From positions 78,431,200-78,495,199 of the forward strand of contig NC_087062.1 of NCBI RefSeq assembly GCF_963678635.1: a stretch of DNA of 64,000 bases, given 5' to 3'. The notes beneath the pieces were generated by a model. It searched no databases, was not told where the DNA came from, and saw nothing but the letters and a program-made list of their open reading frames with translations. Source of the DNA: Symsagittifera roscoffensis (Eukaryota; Xenacoelomorpha; Acoela; Convolutidae). Shown in pieces: positions 12,009 to 26,100 of this stretch (the first letter of the stretch is position 1; the number at the start of each line of letters is the position of its first letter). The translations under genes and the position numbers were made by a program.

Positions 12009-14821
12009 GTGCCAGTAGCACAGAATGCTCCGACCCTTATCAAGAAAGAACAAAAAACGTTGTTTCTTTTCGTCAAATTAGTGTCAGTTTTAGTGCGTGG
12101 TGTTATCATATCACTCGAAAAACCACGTGCTCTCAGAACCTTGCAGTCGCAATTCGACCTTATGGTTTCACGGAGATTTATACCAACTTAAGCAATTTGG
12201 TTTCTGTAGCTAATCTCAACATGTATCCTGTGATTATCGAGAACAAACTGTGCCGAGCACATCGGCATCTCAGACATGTTCACTTCCCGACTTTTAATGC
12301 TGTTACTTTGTTAGTCGGTGTAGACAATCTAGAACTTATCAACTACAGTCATATAGTGAAAGGTCCAAAGAATATACCCTATGCAGTCGAAACACTTCTC
12401 GGTTGGACATGCGCTGGAAAACATAACATCCAACCTAGCAAAACTAATCCGATGAACCACGCTCAAGTGCATGACCATCCTCACCTTGACGAAAAACTAT
12501 TCAGTGGCTAAAAGTTGATAACTACGGTATCGGATCTACAAAACGTTCTCTGTCTCAGAATGATAAACGAGCACTCAAAATCTTGGAAAAAACTGCTAAA
12601 TTAGTTTATGGACACTATGAGATTGGACTCTTGTGGAAAAAAAACGCAGTTCTACCTTATAATTGGTGGTTAGCCGAAAAACAATTACTTGCATTGGATA
12701 GGAAACTTGCTCGTAATCCGTCCTTTAAGCAAAAATATCACGAGACTGTAAAACATGACCTAGAAAAAGAATTTGTTAAAGGTAGACCCGAAACAAGAAA
12801 ATTCTGCAGGGGTTTGGTACTTACCTCACCATCCTGTGACTAATGAAAACAAACCCGAAAAATTTAGACGCGTCTTAAACGCTTCTAGCGTTTATCAAGG
12901 TTATTCTTTAAATCCGAACTTACTCTCATGACCAGATCTTCTCAGCTATTTGACAGGTTTAATTTTACGTTCCGTGAAAACCGCATTGCACTATCTGCTG
13001 ATATCGATGCGATGTTGATGCAAGCAAAAGTCAAGCCGTGTGATCAGCCCTTTCTACGCTATATTTGGAAAAATGAACGTAACATTGAAACCCATCAGTA
13101 TATAAGCCACACTTTTGGGACCACAGACTCACCTTGTATAGCCTCCTATGCTTTGCGAAGATGTTCAATAGACAGCTCCAACAACTACCCGTGTCACAAA
13201 ATAGGGGAACGCAATATTTATATCGTTTAATTGAACAATATTTATGTGACAACATCTTTAGTAGAAAAAGCCACGACTATCATGTTAGAACTAAGAGAAG
13301 TTTTGTCAGTTGGAAGCTTCAACTCCACCAAATGGAATTCAAACAACATTGATTTCTTAAAACTAGTTGACCAAGATTTTTAGCATATCATCATTTACCC
13401 GAACGGCAATTTCAACAGTCTTAGGTCTTCCATGGTACTTTTGGTCAGACTCTTACATTATTGACAAAAGTTGTTGTAGAAATTTAAACACGACCTTGAT
13501 TTCACCCAGAGAAAATTACTGCGTTTTGTAGCTTCCATAATTGATCCACTCGGTATAATGGCTCCGTTCACTATCCGTCTGCGAAGAACTCTGCAGTGTA
13601 CCTGGAGCCAAGGCCTCAAATGGGATACTATCTCAGACGCCTCTCTTTGCCCGGATTTTCTGGAATGGGAAAGTTTTCAACCACTTTGGTTGACCCAAAA
13701 TCTGTTCAAAAAAAAAACAAGTCAAAGATGTTTTTAGAGACGCAAAAGAATTTCCCCTACTTGCTCTCGCTTACTGTCGCATAGTTTACGCTGATTATAC
13801 CGTACAGGTGAAGTTTATAATGAGTAAGGCCAGAGTTGCGCCAATTAAGCGAAAGTCCATCCCAAATCTGGAACTGCAAGCCGCCGTTTATGGAGCTCAA
13901 TTATCTCAATCCGCTCATGATGAATCGGACTATAAAATATCTCAAGTTAAGTTTTCGTCGGATCGTACAACAGTCTTGTATTAGCTAAAAACCCCTGAAC
14001 TGCGTCATAAAATTTTTGTTGCAAATTCTCTCGCAAAGTTTCTTGATATTTCCAACCCTCATGATTGGTTACACGTTCCTACTACTTTAAATTAACAGAC
14101 GACGGAACAATAGTCTACTCTGCTTCACAAGTGTCCTTCTCCTCCTGTTCGCTTTCTGGTCGATATTTCCTGAATCAGCAACAAATTGCTTGGCCACAGC
14201 AAGATCGCCTATGTTTAAATTATTCTCAAATCTCAATGATGCCCTTAATGATAGAGCCAAAAGAATGCCTAATCGATGTTAGTCGCTTCAGCAACTGGCA
14301 AAGATTAGTAAGAGCAAGTTTACTGCTTTCTCTTCGTCTGCATCCTAAAGAAGCGTAGATGTTCTTCAGAAATGACGCACTGCACTAAGGGTTATCTCTA
14401 CATAATTAAAAGCTTTCAACTACAGGATTTTGACCAGGAAATAAACGGTCTGAAGAACAACCGTCGAATTTCCGCTTCCAAAAAACTTAACGCTTTGTCC
14501 ATTTCTAGTCACTTTTCATGTCCTTCGATCAAAAGGTCAGCTAAGCAACGCTAGTTTTGTCTACTGCTGGTTATCGTATCATTTCGAGAGGGCTAAATGC
14601 TATTGTGAAATTTCTCATCAAGTTCGTACGCACATCTAATTCTCATGTCGGAAGAGAACAGACCTTGAGTCTTCTCTTAGACTACTACTGGATTCTTCGA
14701 TCTAGAGCTACTGTTAAGCATATTGCTCGACAGTGTTTGCCGTGTTGACGCATGGCACAGGAAATAAATGCACCCCTGATTTCAGATATTCAAGAAGAAC
14801 CTCTGCCGATAGAAAACCATT
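12009..14821 (+). pseudogene. BEL/Pao pol remnant, unit 1 (integrase cut off)
   Basis: The order matches BEL/Pao polyproteins: a protease-linked segment with AVETLLGWTCAG (12197-12511), the pre-RT segment GHYEIGLLWKKN and LAEKQLLALDRKL (12583-12800), WYLPHHPV and the RT core with ALSADIDAML and HTFGTTDSP (12928-13170), the SIIDPLGIMAPFTIR junction (about 13535-13580), RNase H with KARVAPIKRKSIPNLELQAA (13820-13900) and a truncated integrase zinc-binding region with HVGREQTLSLLLDYYWI (14640-14700). RT motif C, normally YVDD, reads YVTT at about 13240 and the next few residues are missing. There are many stops and frameshifts. Integrase ends abruptly at 14821 because of the tandem junction. Confidence 0.82.
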
Positions 14822-17800
14822 ATCCTTCACTTTTAGTGGTTTAAAATAAGGCTGACCCTCTTTTCTATTTAAGGTTTTCCTTAACCAGTTACCTCCTTGG
14901 GTTAAGGGTTTTGACAGCGGGGCTCTTGCTACAACGAATATTGCCTTCTCCGTGGGGTTGCTCTCGTATCCTTGTTGCCTGGCTTCGTCTCATCAAGGTA
15001 CCCATTTTCAATTTCGTCGTTCAGTTCCAGTCCTGTGCTCGTGTATTTGACAGAATTGATTTCATTTTATCTCAGTCAATTGCGTGTGAAACTAGGGTTT
15101 TCCAATGTGTATGTGATTATCTATTATACTGTTTTGAGAAAGGTCTGCATCCAATTGATGGTTGTTTGGATGAATGAAGGTTCCAAATGATTTAATGGAA
15201 TGCTGAGTTTAATGTTGGTTTTGGTTCGTTGAACGACATTGCTAAAAGTTTCGTTTTTTTCTGTGTAGATCAAGCGTTCTACAACTTCATTGAGTCTTTG
15301 ATCCCCACTGTTCATAAATTTAGAATATTATTGTTCTACTCTCCGACATTTTCAAAATCATATCAGATATAACACAAGCCCTATGGTCTACTCGAATGGA
15401 TTTCGGAAATCCTTGAAGGTTGCAAAGGACGATCAGAAAACATAGAACTGAAGAGACTGAAGTGTTAATTAACACTTTCGCCGAAGGAAATTTTGAATAC
15501 CGATCTGTACATTGCTGTAGAAATTTTGATACACACCGGTTCTTGTCCATCAGTCCGTATCTGACGATGTGCGTCCAATGAATTTCTTATAAATAATTCA
15601 TTCTTTTTAGAACTTTTATCTTTACAGTTAGTATTTACAAATAAGGTTTCTGAAACCTTTTTAATTGTTGGAACCACGAATGCTTTGTCGTTAATGGGAA
15701 ATTAATAGGGCTTTTTCAAAAGGAAGTCTTGAGAGTAAATCTGTAACCTAACTGGTGACAATCTGTTTATCCAACAGCTCAATCTACTCTGCATAGGGTG
15801 ACAGTAGTGGTGACAGTAGGACTTTCTAGTCGGTTACAATCTCAAATTGTGACCCGTACAAATAGTTTTTGAAATGTTCCGTTGCCTAGACACTCCCCAA
15901 GAGTTCTAGGTCGTTTGCTGAATACTTCATTTCGTGAGTCCTTAAAAACTGGATGTGAATGCTTTTGTAATCCAAGATTCTCTGTTCCATTGTTCTAGTG
16001 TGGACCCTAGTTCGTTGTGAGATGCGTCGGTTTTTAGTTTTGAAGTCCCTTTTTATGTCGAAGTGGCTGTTTTTGGTATTAGTTACAATTTGCATTCAAT
16101 TGCTTTCGTATGCGTTTCGTTCCAATGGTAGACCTAACTTTTGGTTAATAAAAGTCGGCGAACAAAGAGTTGACAATTTGGATCGAAATTCATTGATTGG
16201 TTAGTCGAGCCAAAGAAGGATCTTAATTCTGAAATAGTTTTCAGGTTCGGTAGATTTTTTGAATCAATTTTTTCAAACGATAGTCAAGCGATAGTTTTAT
16301 CGAAATGTCTTTTTTCTTGTTATCATTTTTGGGCTTATGAAACAATACTTGTCACATTTGTCTAATTTGACGATATGTCATTTTTTTCCTTCCGTTTCAG
16401 TATTCAGGCCCTCTAGTAAAGGGAGCGGGACCCTCCTACCTTTGGTTTGAATTGGTTTAAAAGGCAAATGAAAATGTGATTTTTTTGTCCGACATGATTT
16501 TAACTATTCTGCTAAAATGTTCATTGATTGTTTGAATGAATATTTGTCTTACAGGCATCTGGAAGTGTTATGTTTTTCATTGGTTGAAGGCATTGTTTTG
16601 AGCAATCTCGATTCAAATTTTCGGCAAATTATTGGCCCCTAGGATGTTTTTTTTGTGGCCGGAATTGATAAGATTGAAGTCTCTTTAGAAATCCATCCAT
16701 TGGATTGAACTATAACAATGAGTTTGCCGATAGTCTTTTTGTAACATTGATAGACCCGTAATGTAGTGCACGGGTCTTCTTGTCGACTGGTAAAATCTTC
16801 AACCAAGGGATCCCCTAATTTCAATTCATGTAAGACGTTTTGTTTAAACAAACGGACTAGCCGAATCCACTGGAATATTGAAATTTACAATTGTTTTCTC
16901 ACCGATACCAATATTGGCAAGCTTCCTAGACGAAGATTGTTCTGTACTGAATAGTAATCATCACTGATTCCCTCTTTCGACCAAGCATTAATCACACCAC
17001 AAAAGTTTTTTTCTTGTTTCATCTGTGTTTCCGCTGGGTAGTGTTGGCAATTTTTTTGTGTGCACATTTTCGTCTACACTATGTACAGCCGGTTTTCTTG
17101 CTTTTGATTGTCACAATCTATCAAAGTTGGTTTTTTTACAGATGTTGCAGTTTATTTCATTCACTGGACAAACATTAAGATTAACCTTGGTAAACGCATT
17201 TCTGCAAATCATAGAGGAGTTTACTTTTTCTATATTCAGGCCTTGTTCGCTTTTAACAGGGTTAAAATATTGCCGTTGGTGTTGGCTCCTGTCAAACTGT
17301 GAGTTTCAGATGATTAATTTACCCTTTTTATGGCGATAATTGCCTGATTCAATGCATCCACTGATTTAAGTGTTTTCGAAAGTAGTCTCCGTTGGAGGTC
17401 GCAAGTTTTCATGTTAAAAAGTGCACTTGTCTCGTATCCACTCTTGCCCTGCATGTACTCCATATAATCTCGCTAAGTCGGAAAATTCTCCCCAGAATTG
17501 TTTCATGGGCTCTTTGCTTCCTGCTCAACAATTTGTACCGTTCGAAGGTGATATATGCTGGATTTACGAACTTCTAATAGATCGAAGAGTTCCTCAAAAG
17601 TGAATGATAAAACTTTCAACCTAGGGTATTTTTGTGAGAAGAATTTTTTTCCTTCAGATCCAAAAGCCAAATGAAATTATTATCTTTCTTTTTTGTCTGC
17701 TTAATTTCTTCCCATGCCACCGAATTTTCTTTTTTTTTTCTCTTCGATTTTTTTTCCTCTGCGGCTTCGAACCTTCGCATAGCATTTCTAGCCTCCCTAG

Positions 17801-18076
17801 CATTCCTATGTGTTTCTTTTTCTGAATACTGTGGACCGTCTAGGATAGGTATTTCTCTCTCCATTTAAAAAAGTTCTTTTAAATTGTCGATGTCTAAATT
17901 CTCTTTGGCGTTAATTGCCAAATAAAATTGGTCGATCAAATTTGCCCACTGGGTGGGTGGTTCTACCGTATGATTGACGAAAAGATGAGAATTCCTCGTA
18001 GACTCGAATAATCTGACTGCGCCATAATAAAGATTGTTCAAATGTATTAAGTATGCTCTTAAGTATACCAGTGACA
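14822..18076 (-). pseudogene. Gypsy gag-pol remnant, unit 2
   Basis: Same content and defects as the unit 1 remnant at 6531-9785, but lacking the C-terminal tail and 3' LTR, which were outside the duplicated segment. An extra T in the run near 17730 changes the small gag-side frames relative to unit 1. Confidence 0.75.
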
Positions 18077-18085
18077 TTTGAACAG

Positions 18086-18238
18086 AGTAACTAAGCTAAT
18101 GTTCAAAGAATAAGATAGAAAAAATTGAATTAAAACTATCTTTTCTATTGAAACTAGAAAAGTGCCGCGAAGTCCATTGGACTTCGAATAGACACCAACT
18201 AACAGGTATCTATTTAAGAAAAAGAGGTCAAACTAAAA
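18086..18238 (-). repeat. Gypsy 5' LTR part, unit 2
   Basis: Copy of 9794-9946 shifted by 8,292 bp. It has G instead of A in the GCCGCGAAG word. Confidence 0.65.
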
Positions 18239-20300
18239 GAAAGAAAACGCACACAGCATTACCGTAATCATGTCTAGTTATGAAGTATATCTATAGACCT
18301 TGCGAAAGATCCTCCCAAAAATACAAAATTGTTAGTTGCAAAACTCTCATAGTCACATATAAAATTATAAGCACTGGTTTCTCCTCCCTGAAGCGGTCTA
18401 GCTATTATGGCACTGTCATTTTGCCCATTAAACATGATCAAACGCCTTTATAGTCAATTATTGCCTCTTTTCAAAAGGGGGATTCTGAGCATATTTGCGC
18501 AATTGACTTCCAGGAAGCCTTTTTGTCAAAAAAGGCTGCCACAAGGTGACGACTTTAAAATTGATAGATACGCAAAAAGAGAACCATTGTCAAATCGTTT
18601 TTTAATCAGCGGGATTTGAATTCCTGATCGAACAAAAAATCCTTTGAATGCTTTCTAAGCAAATTGTTATGCATCATTTTGACAGAGAGGTGGCAGTGTT
18701 TGGTGTCAAAAAGAGGGCGATAGTTGAAATACTTGAGGCTGAAATATAAAACAAAATTCTATATTTATAATGGTTCGAATGTGCTGTAAGCGTGTTGGAT
18801 TTGCCGGAAATCTATCGAAACTGTCAGTTACTAAGATATGAAGGGGTTTAATTAGAAGCTAAACCGATAAAAGGATTCGATGCTCAATTAAAGCAAGTAG
18901 TGGTTGCAATTTTCATGATAAATGAACGGAGTGATGGGAAAGGTCATATTCGCTGAACGCTTTATGGAGAGAAAATCGAAATGAAATTAAGAGACTGCAC
19001 GATTGGTGCAAACGCGCTCTTCGGCGTTTTGCGCCGATAAACTACCGACCTATAATTAAAAAGTTTGTCTGGTTTCTGGCAAGTTCGCAAAGCAGATGGG
19101 CCTGATTGCATTATCTGATAATTTTGCATTCGGCCAGTTGAATTTATTTTTTTTATTTGCGGTTTCTTGGAATTTGTGAGTACTTATCAAGTGGAACCTC
19201 CACCATAAATGACTCCACTGCCGATAATGAAAGAGAAGAAACACGACTACCAAAACCACCGATTTGAATGATTTAAAAAAATCCGTTAAAAGTGGCTAGT
19301 TACAAAGTCGAAATTTATCTGAAGAAAAAAAAACCACCACGAGCACAAAGATTCCGTTACTTTCGTTACGAAATTTGGAACAATGAAAAAGTTTCCCCAA
19401 AAGTTCGCAGTCATGCATGTGTAATAGTAAACATTCCATTCCAATTTACACAAATTAGTCGTAAACTGAAATGCTGTTCAAGTTAGTACCCTCTCGGCTA
19501 TTTGCAGTTTTTATTCCCAATTATCTCAGAAATGGTATTTGTTCAAAAATTTGAGTTCACTAACGCTTTTCCAGCTGTATATTGGCACGATTAATAGTTC
19601 CGAAAGGCCGTACTTAACTTATTTTTTGTTTCTACTTTTTTCCGTTTAATGAATATGATTCTGTCATATATATACATTGGCGGTTGACTATTGTATTCTT
19701 AAATTAATAAAAATAAAAAATCATTAGCATTTTGAATACTTCGTCATCAATCAACATCTATAATTTTCTTCGGCTGTTGAATGAACTACGTTTCTAACTT
19801 TAGCTTTAAGTTAGCTCGCTCTTTGTTTCCTGTAATTAGCATTTCCACTCTTTGTAATTGACAGGCATGATAAACAGACACTCGAAGAATTTCAAACTAG
19901 CCATTCAATTGTCAAAATGTTGTATAAAAAGTGAACACAAGTCAAATTGAGATGACGTTTTGACCTCTAAATTATTGAAAGCGTTACGTGGGATCCTTCA
20001 TTCTCTTCAAAATTAGTGTTCGTACCCACAGAGCCGCATTCACGGATATCAGAAAAAAAAACTAAATATGACTAAAAAGGCAAATTCGTCGCAAAGCTGG
20101 GACTAATTTGATCGCACGAGGAAAAAGGCTTATTTTTTCCCAAAGAGTTTGCAAGAAATCCAAAAGACTAGCAACGTTTTTTTTGTGTAAAAGCTTATAA
20201 GGAAATATAAATGTTTCCGTAATCCGATAGCTAAAATTTTTTGTCGGCTATTCAGTTACCAACCAAGTATTGCATCCTTAAACAAAGATAGCCGGTTGCT

Positions 20301-23112
20301 GTGCCAGTAGCACAGAATGCTCCGACCCTTATCAAGAAAGAACAAAAAACGTTGTTTCTTTTCGTCAAATTAGTGTCAGTTTTAGTGCGTGGTGTTATCA
20401 TATCACTCGAAAAACCACGTGCTCTCAGAACCTTGCAGTCGCAATTCGACCTTATGGTTTCACGGAGATTTATACCAACTTAAGCAATTTGGTTTCTGTA
20501 GCTAATCTCAACATGTATCCTGTGATTATCGAGAACAAACTGTGCCGAGCACATCGGCATCTCAGACATGTTCACTTCCCGACTTTTAATGCTGTTACTT
20601 TGTTAGTCGGTGTAGACAATCTAGAACTTATCAACTACAGTCATATAGTGAAAGGTCCAAAGAATATACCCTATGCAGTCGAAACACTTCTCGGTTGGAC
20701 ATGCGCTGGAAAACATAACATCCAACCTAGCAAAACTAATCCGATGAACCACGCTCAAGTGCATGACCATCCTCACCTTGACGAAAAACTATTCAGTGGC
20801 TAAAAGTTGATAACTACGGTATCGGATCTACAAAACGTTCTCTGTCTCAGAATGATAAACGAGCACTCAAAATCTTGGAAAAAACTACTAAATTAGTTTA
20901 TGGACACTATGAGATTGGACTCTTGTGGAAAAAAAACGCAGTTCTACCTTATAATTGGTGGTTAGCCGAAAAACAATTACTTGCATTGGATAGGAAACTT
21001 GCTCGTAATCCGTCCCTTAAGCAAAAATATCACGAGACTGTAAAACATGACCTAGAAAAAGAATTTGTTAAAGGTAGACCCGAAACAAGAAAATTCTGCA
21101 GGGGTTTGGTACTTACCTCACCATCCTGTGACTAATGAAAACAAACCCGAAAAATTTAGACGCGTCTTAAACGCTTCTAGCGTTTATCAAGGTTATTCTT
21201 TAAATCCGAACTTACTCTCATGACCAGATCTTCTCAGCAACTTGACAGGTTTAATTTTACGTTCCGTGAAAACCGCATTGCACTATCTGCTGATATCGAT
21301 GCGATGTTGATGCAAGCAAAAGTCAAGCCGTGTGATCAGCCCTTTCTACGCTATATTTGGAAAAATGAACGTAACATTGAAACCCATCAGTATATAAGCC
21401 ACACTTTTGGGACCACAGACTCACCTTGTATAGCCTCCTATGCTTTGCGAAGATGTTCAATAGACAGCTCCAACAACTACCCGTGTCACAAAATAGGGGA
21501 ACGCAATATTTATATCGTTTAATTGAACAATATTTATGTGACAACATCTTTAGTAGAAAAAGCCACGACTATCATGTTAGAACTAAGAGAAGTTTTGTCA
21601 GTTGGAAGCTTCAACTCCACCAAATGGAATTCAAACAACATTGATTTCTTAAAACTAGTTGACCAAGATTTTTAGCATATCATCATTTACCCGAACGGCA
21701 ATTTCAACAGTCTTAGGTCTTCCATGGGACTTTTGGTCAGACTCTTACATTATTGAAAAAAGTTGTTGTAGAAATTTAAACACGACCTTGATTTCACCCA
21801 GAGAAAATTACTGCGTTTTGTAGCTTCCATAATTGATCCACTCGGTATAATGGCTCCGTTCACTATCCGTCTGCGAAGAACTCTGCAGTGTACCTGGAGC
21901 CAAGGCCTCAAATGGGATACTATCTCAGACGCCTCTCTTTGCCCGGATTTTCTGGAATGGGAAAGTTTTCAACCACTTTGATTGACCCAAAATCTGTTCA
22001 AAAAAAAACAAGTCAAAGATGTTTTTAGAGACGCAAAAGAATTTCCCCTACTTGCTCTCGCTTACTGTCGCATAGTTTACGCTGATTATACCGTACAGGT
22101 GAAGTTTATAATGAGTAAGGCCAGAGTTGCGCCAATTAAGCGAAAGTCCATCCCAAATCTGGAACTGCAAGCCGCCGTTTATGGAGCTCAATTATCTCAA
22201 TCCGCTCATGATGAATCGGACTATAAAATATCTCAAGTTAAATTTTCGTCGGATCGTACAACAGTCTTGTATTAGCTAAAAACCCCTGAACTGCGTCATA
22301 AAATTTTTGTTGCAAATTCTCTCGCAAAGTTTCTTGATATTTCCAACCCTCATGATTGGTTACACGTTCCTACTACTTTAAATTAACAGACGACGGAACA
22401 ATAGTCTACTCTGCTTCACAAGTGTCCTTCTCCTCCTGTTCGCTTTCTGGTCGATATTTCCTGAATCAGCAACAAATTGCTTGGCCACAGCAAGATCGCC
22501 TATGTTTAAATTATTCTCAAATCTCAATGATGCCCTTAATGATAGAGCCAAAAGAATGCCTAATCGATGTTAGTCGCTTCAGCAACTGGCAAAGATTAGT
22601 AAGAGCAAGTTTACTGCTTTCTCTTCGTCTGCATCCTAAAGAAGCGTAGATGTTCTTCAGAAATGACGCACTGCACTAAGGGTTATCTCTACATAATTAA
22701 AAGCTTTCAACTACAGGATTTTGACCAGGAAATAAACGGTCTGAAGAACAACCGTCGAATTTCCGCTTCCAAAAAACTTAACGCTTTGTCCATTTCTAGT
22801 CACTTTTCATGTCCTTCGATCAAAAGGTCAGCTAAGCAACGCTAGTTTTGTCTACTGCTGGTTATCGTATCATTTCGAGAGGGCTAAATGCTATTGTGAA
22901 ATTTCTCATCAAGTTCGTACGCACATCTAATTCTCATGTCGGAAGAGAACAGACCTTGAGTCTTCTCTTAGACTACTACTGGATTCTTCGATCTAGAGCT
23001 ACTGTTAAGCATATTGCTCGACAGTGTTTGCCGTGTTGACGCATGGCACAGGAAATAAATGCACCCCTGATTTCAGATATTCAAGAAGAACCTCTGCCGA
23101 TAGAAAACCATT
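20301..23112 (+). pseudogene. BEL/Pao pol remnant, unit 2 (integrase cut off)
   Basis: Same domain order and same lesions as unit 1, including YVTT for YVDD at about 21530. A shorter A-run near 22001 keeps an RNase H frame of 97 codons open (21982-22275), containing KARVAPIKRKSIPNLELQAA. Integrase stops at the junction at 23112. Confidence 0.82.
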
Positions 23113-26100
23113 ATCCTTCACTTTTAGTGGTTTAAAATAAGGCTGACCCTCTTTTCTATTTAAGGTTTTCCTTAACCAGTTACCTCCTTGGGTTAAGGGT
23201 TTTGACAGCGGGGCTCTTGCTACAACGAATATTGCCTTCTCCGTGGGGTTGCTCTCGTATCCTTGTTGCCTGGCTTCGTCTCATCAAGGTACCCATTTTC
23301 AATTTCGTCGTTCAGTTCCAGTCCTGTGCTCGTGTATTTGACAGAATTGATTTCATTTTATCTCAGTCAATTGCGTGTGAAACTAGGGTTTTCCAATGTG
23401 TATGTGATTATCTATTATACTGTTTTGAGAAAGGTCTGCATCCAATTGATGGTTGTTTGGATGAATGAAGGTTCCAAATGATTTAATGGAATGCTGAGTT
23501 TAATGTTGGTTTTGGTTCGTTGAACGACATTGCTAAAAGTTTCGTTTTTTTCTGTGTAGATCAAGCGTTCTACAACTTCATTGAGTCTTTGATCCCCACT
23601 GTTCATAAATTTAGAATATTATTGTTCTACTCTCCGACATTTTCAAAATCATATCAGATATAACACAAGCCCTATGGTCTACTCGAATGGATTTCGGAAA
23701 TCCTTGAAGGTTGCAAAGGACGATCAGAAAACATAGAACTGAAGAGACTGAAGTGTTAATTAACACTTTCGCCGAAGGAAATTTTGAATACCGATCTGTA
23801 CATTGCTGTAGAAATTTTGATACACACCGGTTCTTGTCCATCAGTCCGTATCTGACGATGTGCGTCCAATGAATTTCTTATAAATAATTCATTCTTTTTA
23901 GAACTTTTATCTTTACAGTTAGTATTTACAAATAAGGTTTCTGAAACCTTTTTAATTGTTGGAACCACGAATGCTTTGTCGTTAATGGGAAATTAATAGG
24001 GCTTTTTCAAAAGGAAGTCTTGAGAGTAAATCTGTAACCTAACTGGTGACAATCTGTTTATCCAACAGCTCAATCTACTCTGCATAGGGTGACAGTAGTG
24101 GTGACAGTAGGACTTTCTAGTCGGTTACAATCTCAAATTGTGACCCGTACAAATAGTTTTTGAAATGTTCCGTTGCCTAGACACTCCCCAAGAGTTCTAG
24201 GTCGTTTGCTGAATACTTCATTTCGTGAGTCCTTAAAAACTGGATGTGAATGCTTTTGTAATCCAAGATTCTCTGTTCCATTGTTCTAGTGTGGACCCTA
24301 GTTCGTTGTGAGATGCGTCGGTTTTTAGTTTTGAAGTCCCTTTTTATGTCGAAGTGGCTGTTTTTGGTATTAGTTACAATTTGCATTCAATTGCTTTCGT
24401 ATGCGTTTCGTTCCAATGGTAGACCTAACTTTTGGTTAATAAAAGTCGGCGAACAAAGAGTTGACAATTTGGATCGAAATTCATTGATTGGTTAGTCGAG
24501 CCAAAGAAGGATCTTAATTCTGAAATAGTTTTCAGGTTCGGTAGATTTTTTGAATCAATTTTTTCAAACGATAGTCAAGCGATAGTTTTATCGAAATGTC
24601 TTTTTTCTTGTTATCATTTTTGGGCTTATGAAACAATACTTGTCACATTTGTCTAATTTGACGATATGTCATTTTTTTCCTTCCGTTTCAGTATTCAGGC
24701 CCTCTAGTAAAGGGAGCGGGACCCTCCTACCTTTGGTTTGAATTGGTTTAAAAGGCAAATGAAAATGTGATTTTTTTGTCCGACATGATTTTAACTATTC
24801 TGCTAAAATGTTCATTGATTGTTTGAATGAATATTTGTCTTACAGGCATCTGGAAGTGTTATGTTTTTCATTGGTTGAAGGCATTGTTTTGAGCAATCTC
24901 GATTCAAATTTTCGGCAAATTATTGGCCCCTAGGATGTTTTTTTTGTGGCCGGAATTGATAAGATTGAAGTCTCTTTAGAAATCCATCCATTGGATTGAA
25001 CTATAACAATGAGTTTGCCGATAGTCTTTTTGTAACATTGATAGACCCGTAATGTAGTGCACGGGTCTTCTTGTCGACTGGTAAAATCTTCAACCAAGGG
25101 ATCCCCTAATTTCAATTCATGTAAGACGTTTTGTTTAAACAAACGGACTAGCCGAATCCACTGGAATATTGAAATTTACAATTGTTTTCTCACCGATACC
25201 AATATTGGCAAGCTTCCTAGACGAAGATTGTTCTGTACTGAATAGTAATCATCACTGATTCCCTCTTTCGACCAAGCATTAATCACACCACAAAAGTTTT
25301 TTTCTTGTTTCATCTGTGTTTCCGCTGGGTAGTGTTGGCAATTTTTTTGTGTGCACATTTTCGTCTACATTATGTACAGCCGGTTTTCTTGCTTTTGATT
25401 GTCACAATCTATCAAAGTTGGTTTTTTTACAGATGTTGCAGTTTATTTCATTCACTGGACAAACATTAAGATTAACCTTGGTAAACGCATTTCTGCAAAT
25501 CATAGAGGAGTTTACTTTTTCTATATTCAGGCCTTGTTCGCTTTTAACAGGGTTAAAATATTGCCGTTGGTGTTGGCTCCTGTCAAACTGTGAGTTTCAG
25601 ATGATTAATTTACCCTTTTTATGGCGATAATTGCCTGATTCAATGCATCCACTGATTTAAGTGTTTTCGAAAGTAGTCTCCGTTGGAGGTCGCAAGTTTT
25701 CATGTTAAAAAGTGCACTTGTCTCGTATCCACTCTTGCCCTGCATGTACTCCATATAATCTCGCTAAGTCGGAAAATTCTCCCCAGAATTGTTTCATGGG
25801 CTCTTTGCTTCCTGCTCAACAATTTGTACCGTTCGAAGGTGATATATGCTGGATTTACGAACTTCTAATAGATCGAAGAGTTCCTCAAAAGTGAATGATA
25901 AAACTTTCAACCTAGGGTATTTTTGTGAGAAGAATTTTTTTCCTTCAGATCCAAAAGCCAAATGAAATTATTATCTTTCTTTTTTGTCTGCTTAATTTCT
26001 TCCCATGCCACCGAATTTTCTTTTTTTTTTCTCTTCGATTTTTTTTCCTCTGCGGCTTCGAACCTTCGCATAGCATTTCTAGCCTCCCTAGCATTCCTAT

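Larger units (their letters stand above)
6531..14821. repeat. Tandem segmental triplication, unit 1 (8,291 bp)
   Basis: First of three head-to-tail near-identical copies. It begins at ATCCTTCACTTTTAGTGG inside the minus-strand gypsy element and ends at GATAGAAAACCATT inside the plus-strand BEL/Pao integrase. The left flank (single copy) is continuous gypsy sequence, so unit 1 holds the original left edge. Compared with units 2 and 3 it has private states at about 9877, 10796, 11888, 12594, 12723, 12948, 13438, 13691 and 13952 and homopolymer length differences near 9437 and 13709. Confidence 0.95.
14822..23112. repeat. Tandem segmental triplication, unit 2 (8,291 bp)
   Basis: Head-to-tail copy of unit 1. 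The junction reads AAAACCATT joined to ATCCTTCAC with no shared bases between the two parent ends. Private states include 18048 (A), 18835 (T), about 18869 (T) and about 21757 (A). Otherwise it shares unit 3's states wherever unit 1 differs. Confidence 0.95.
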
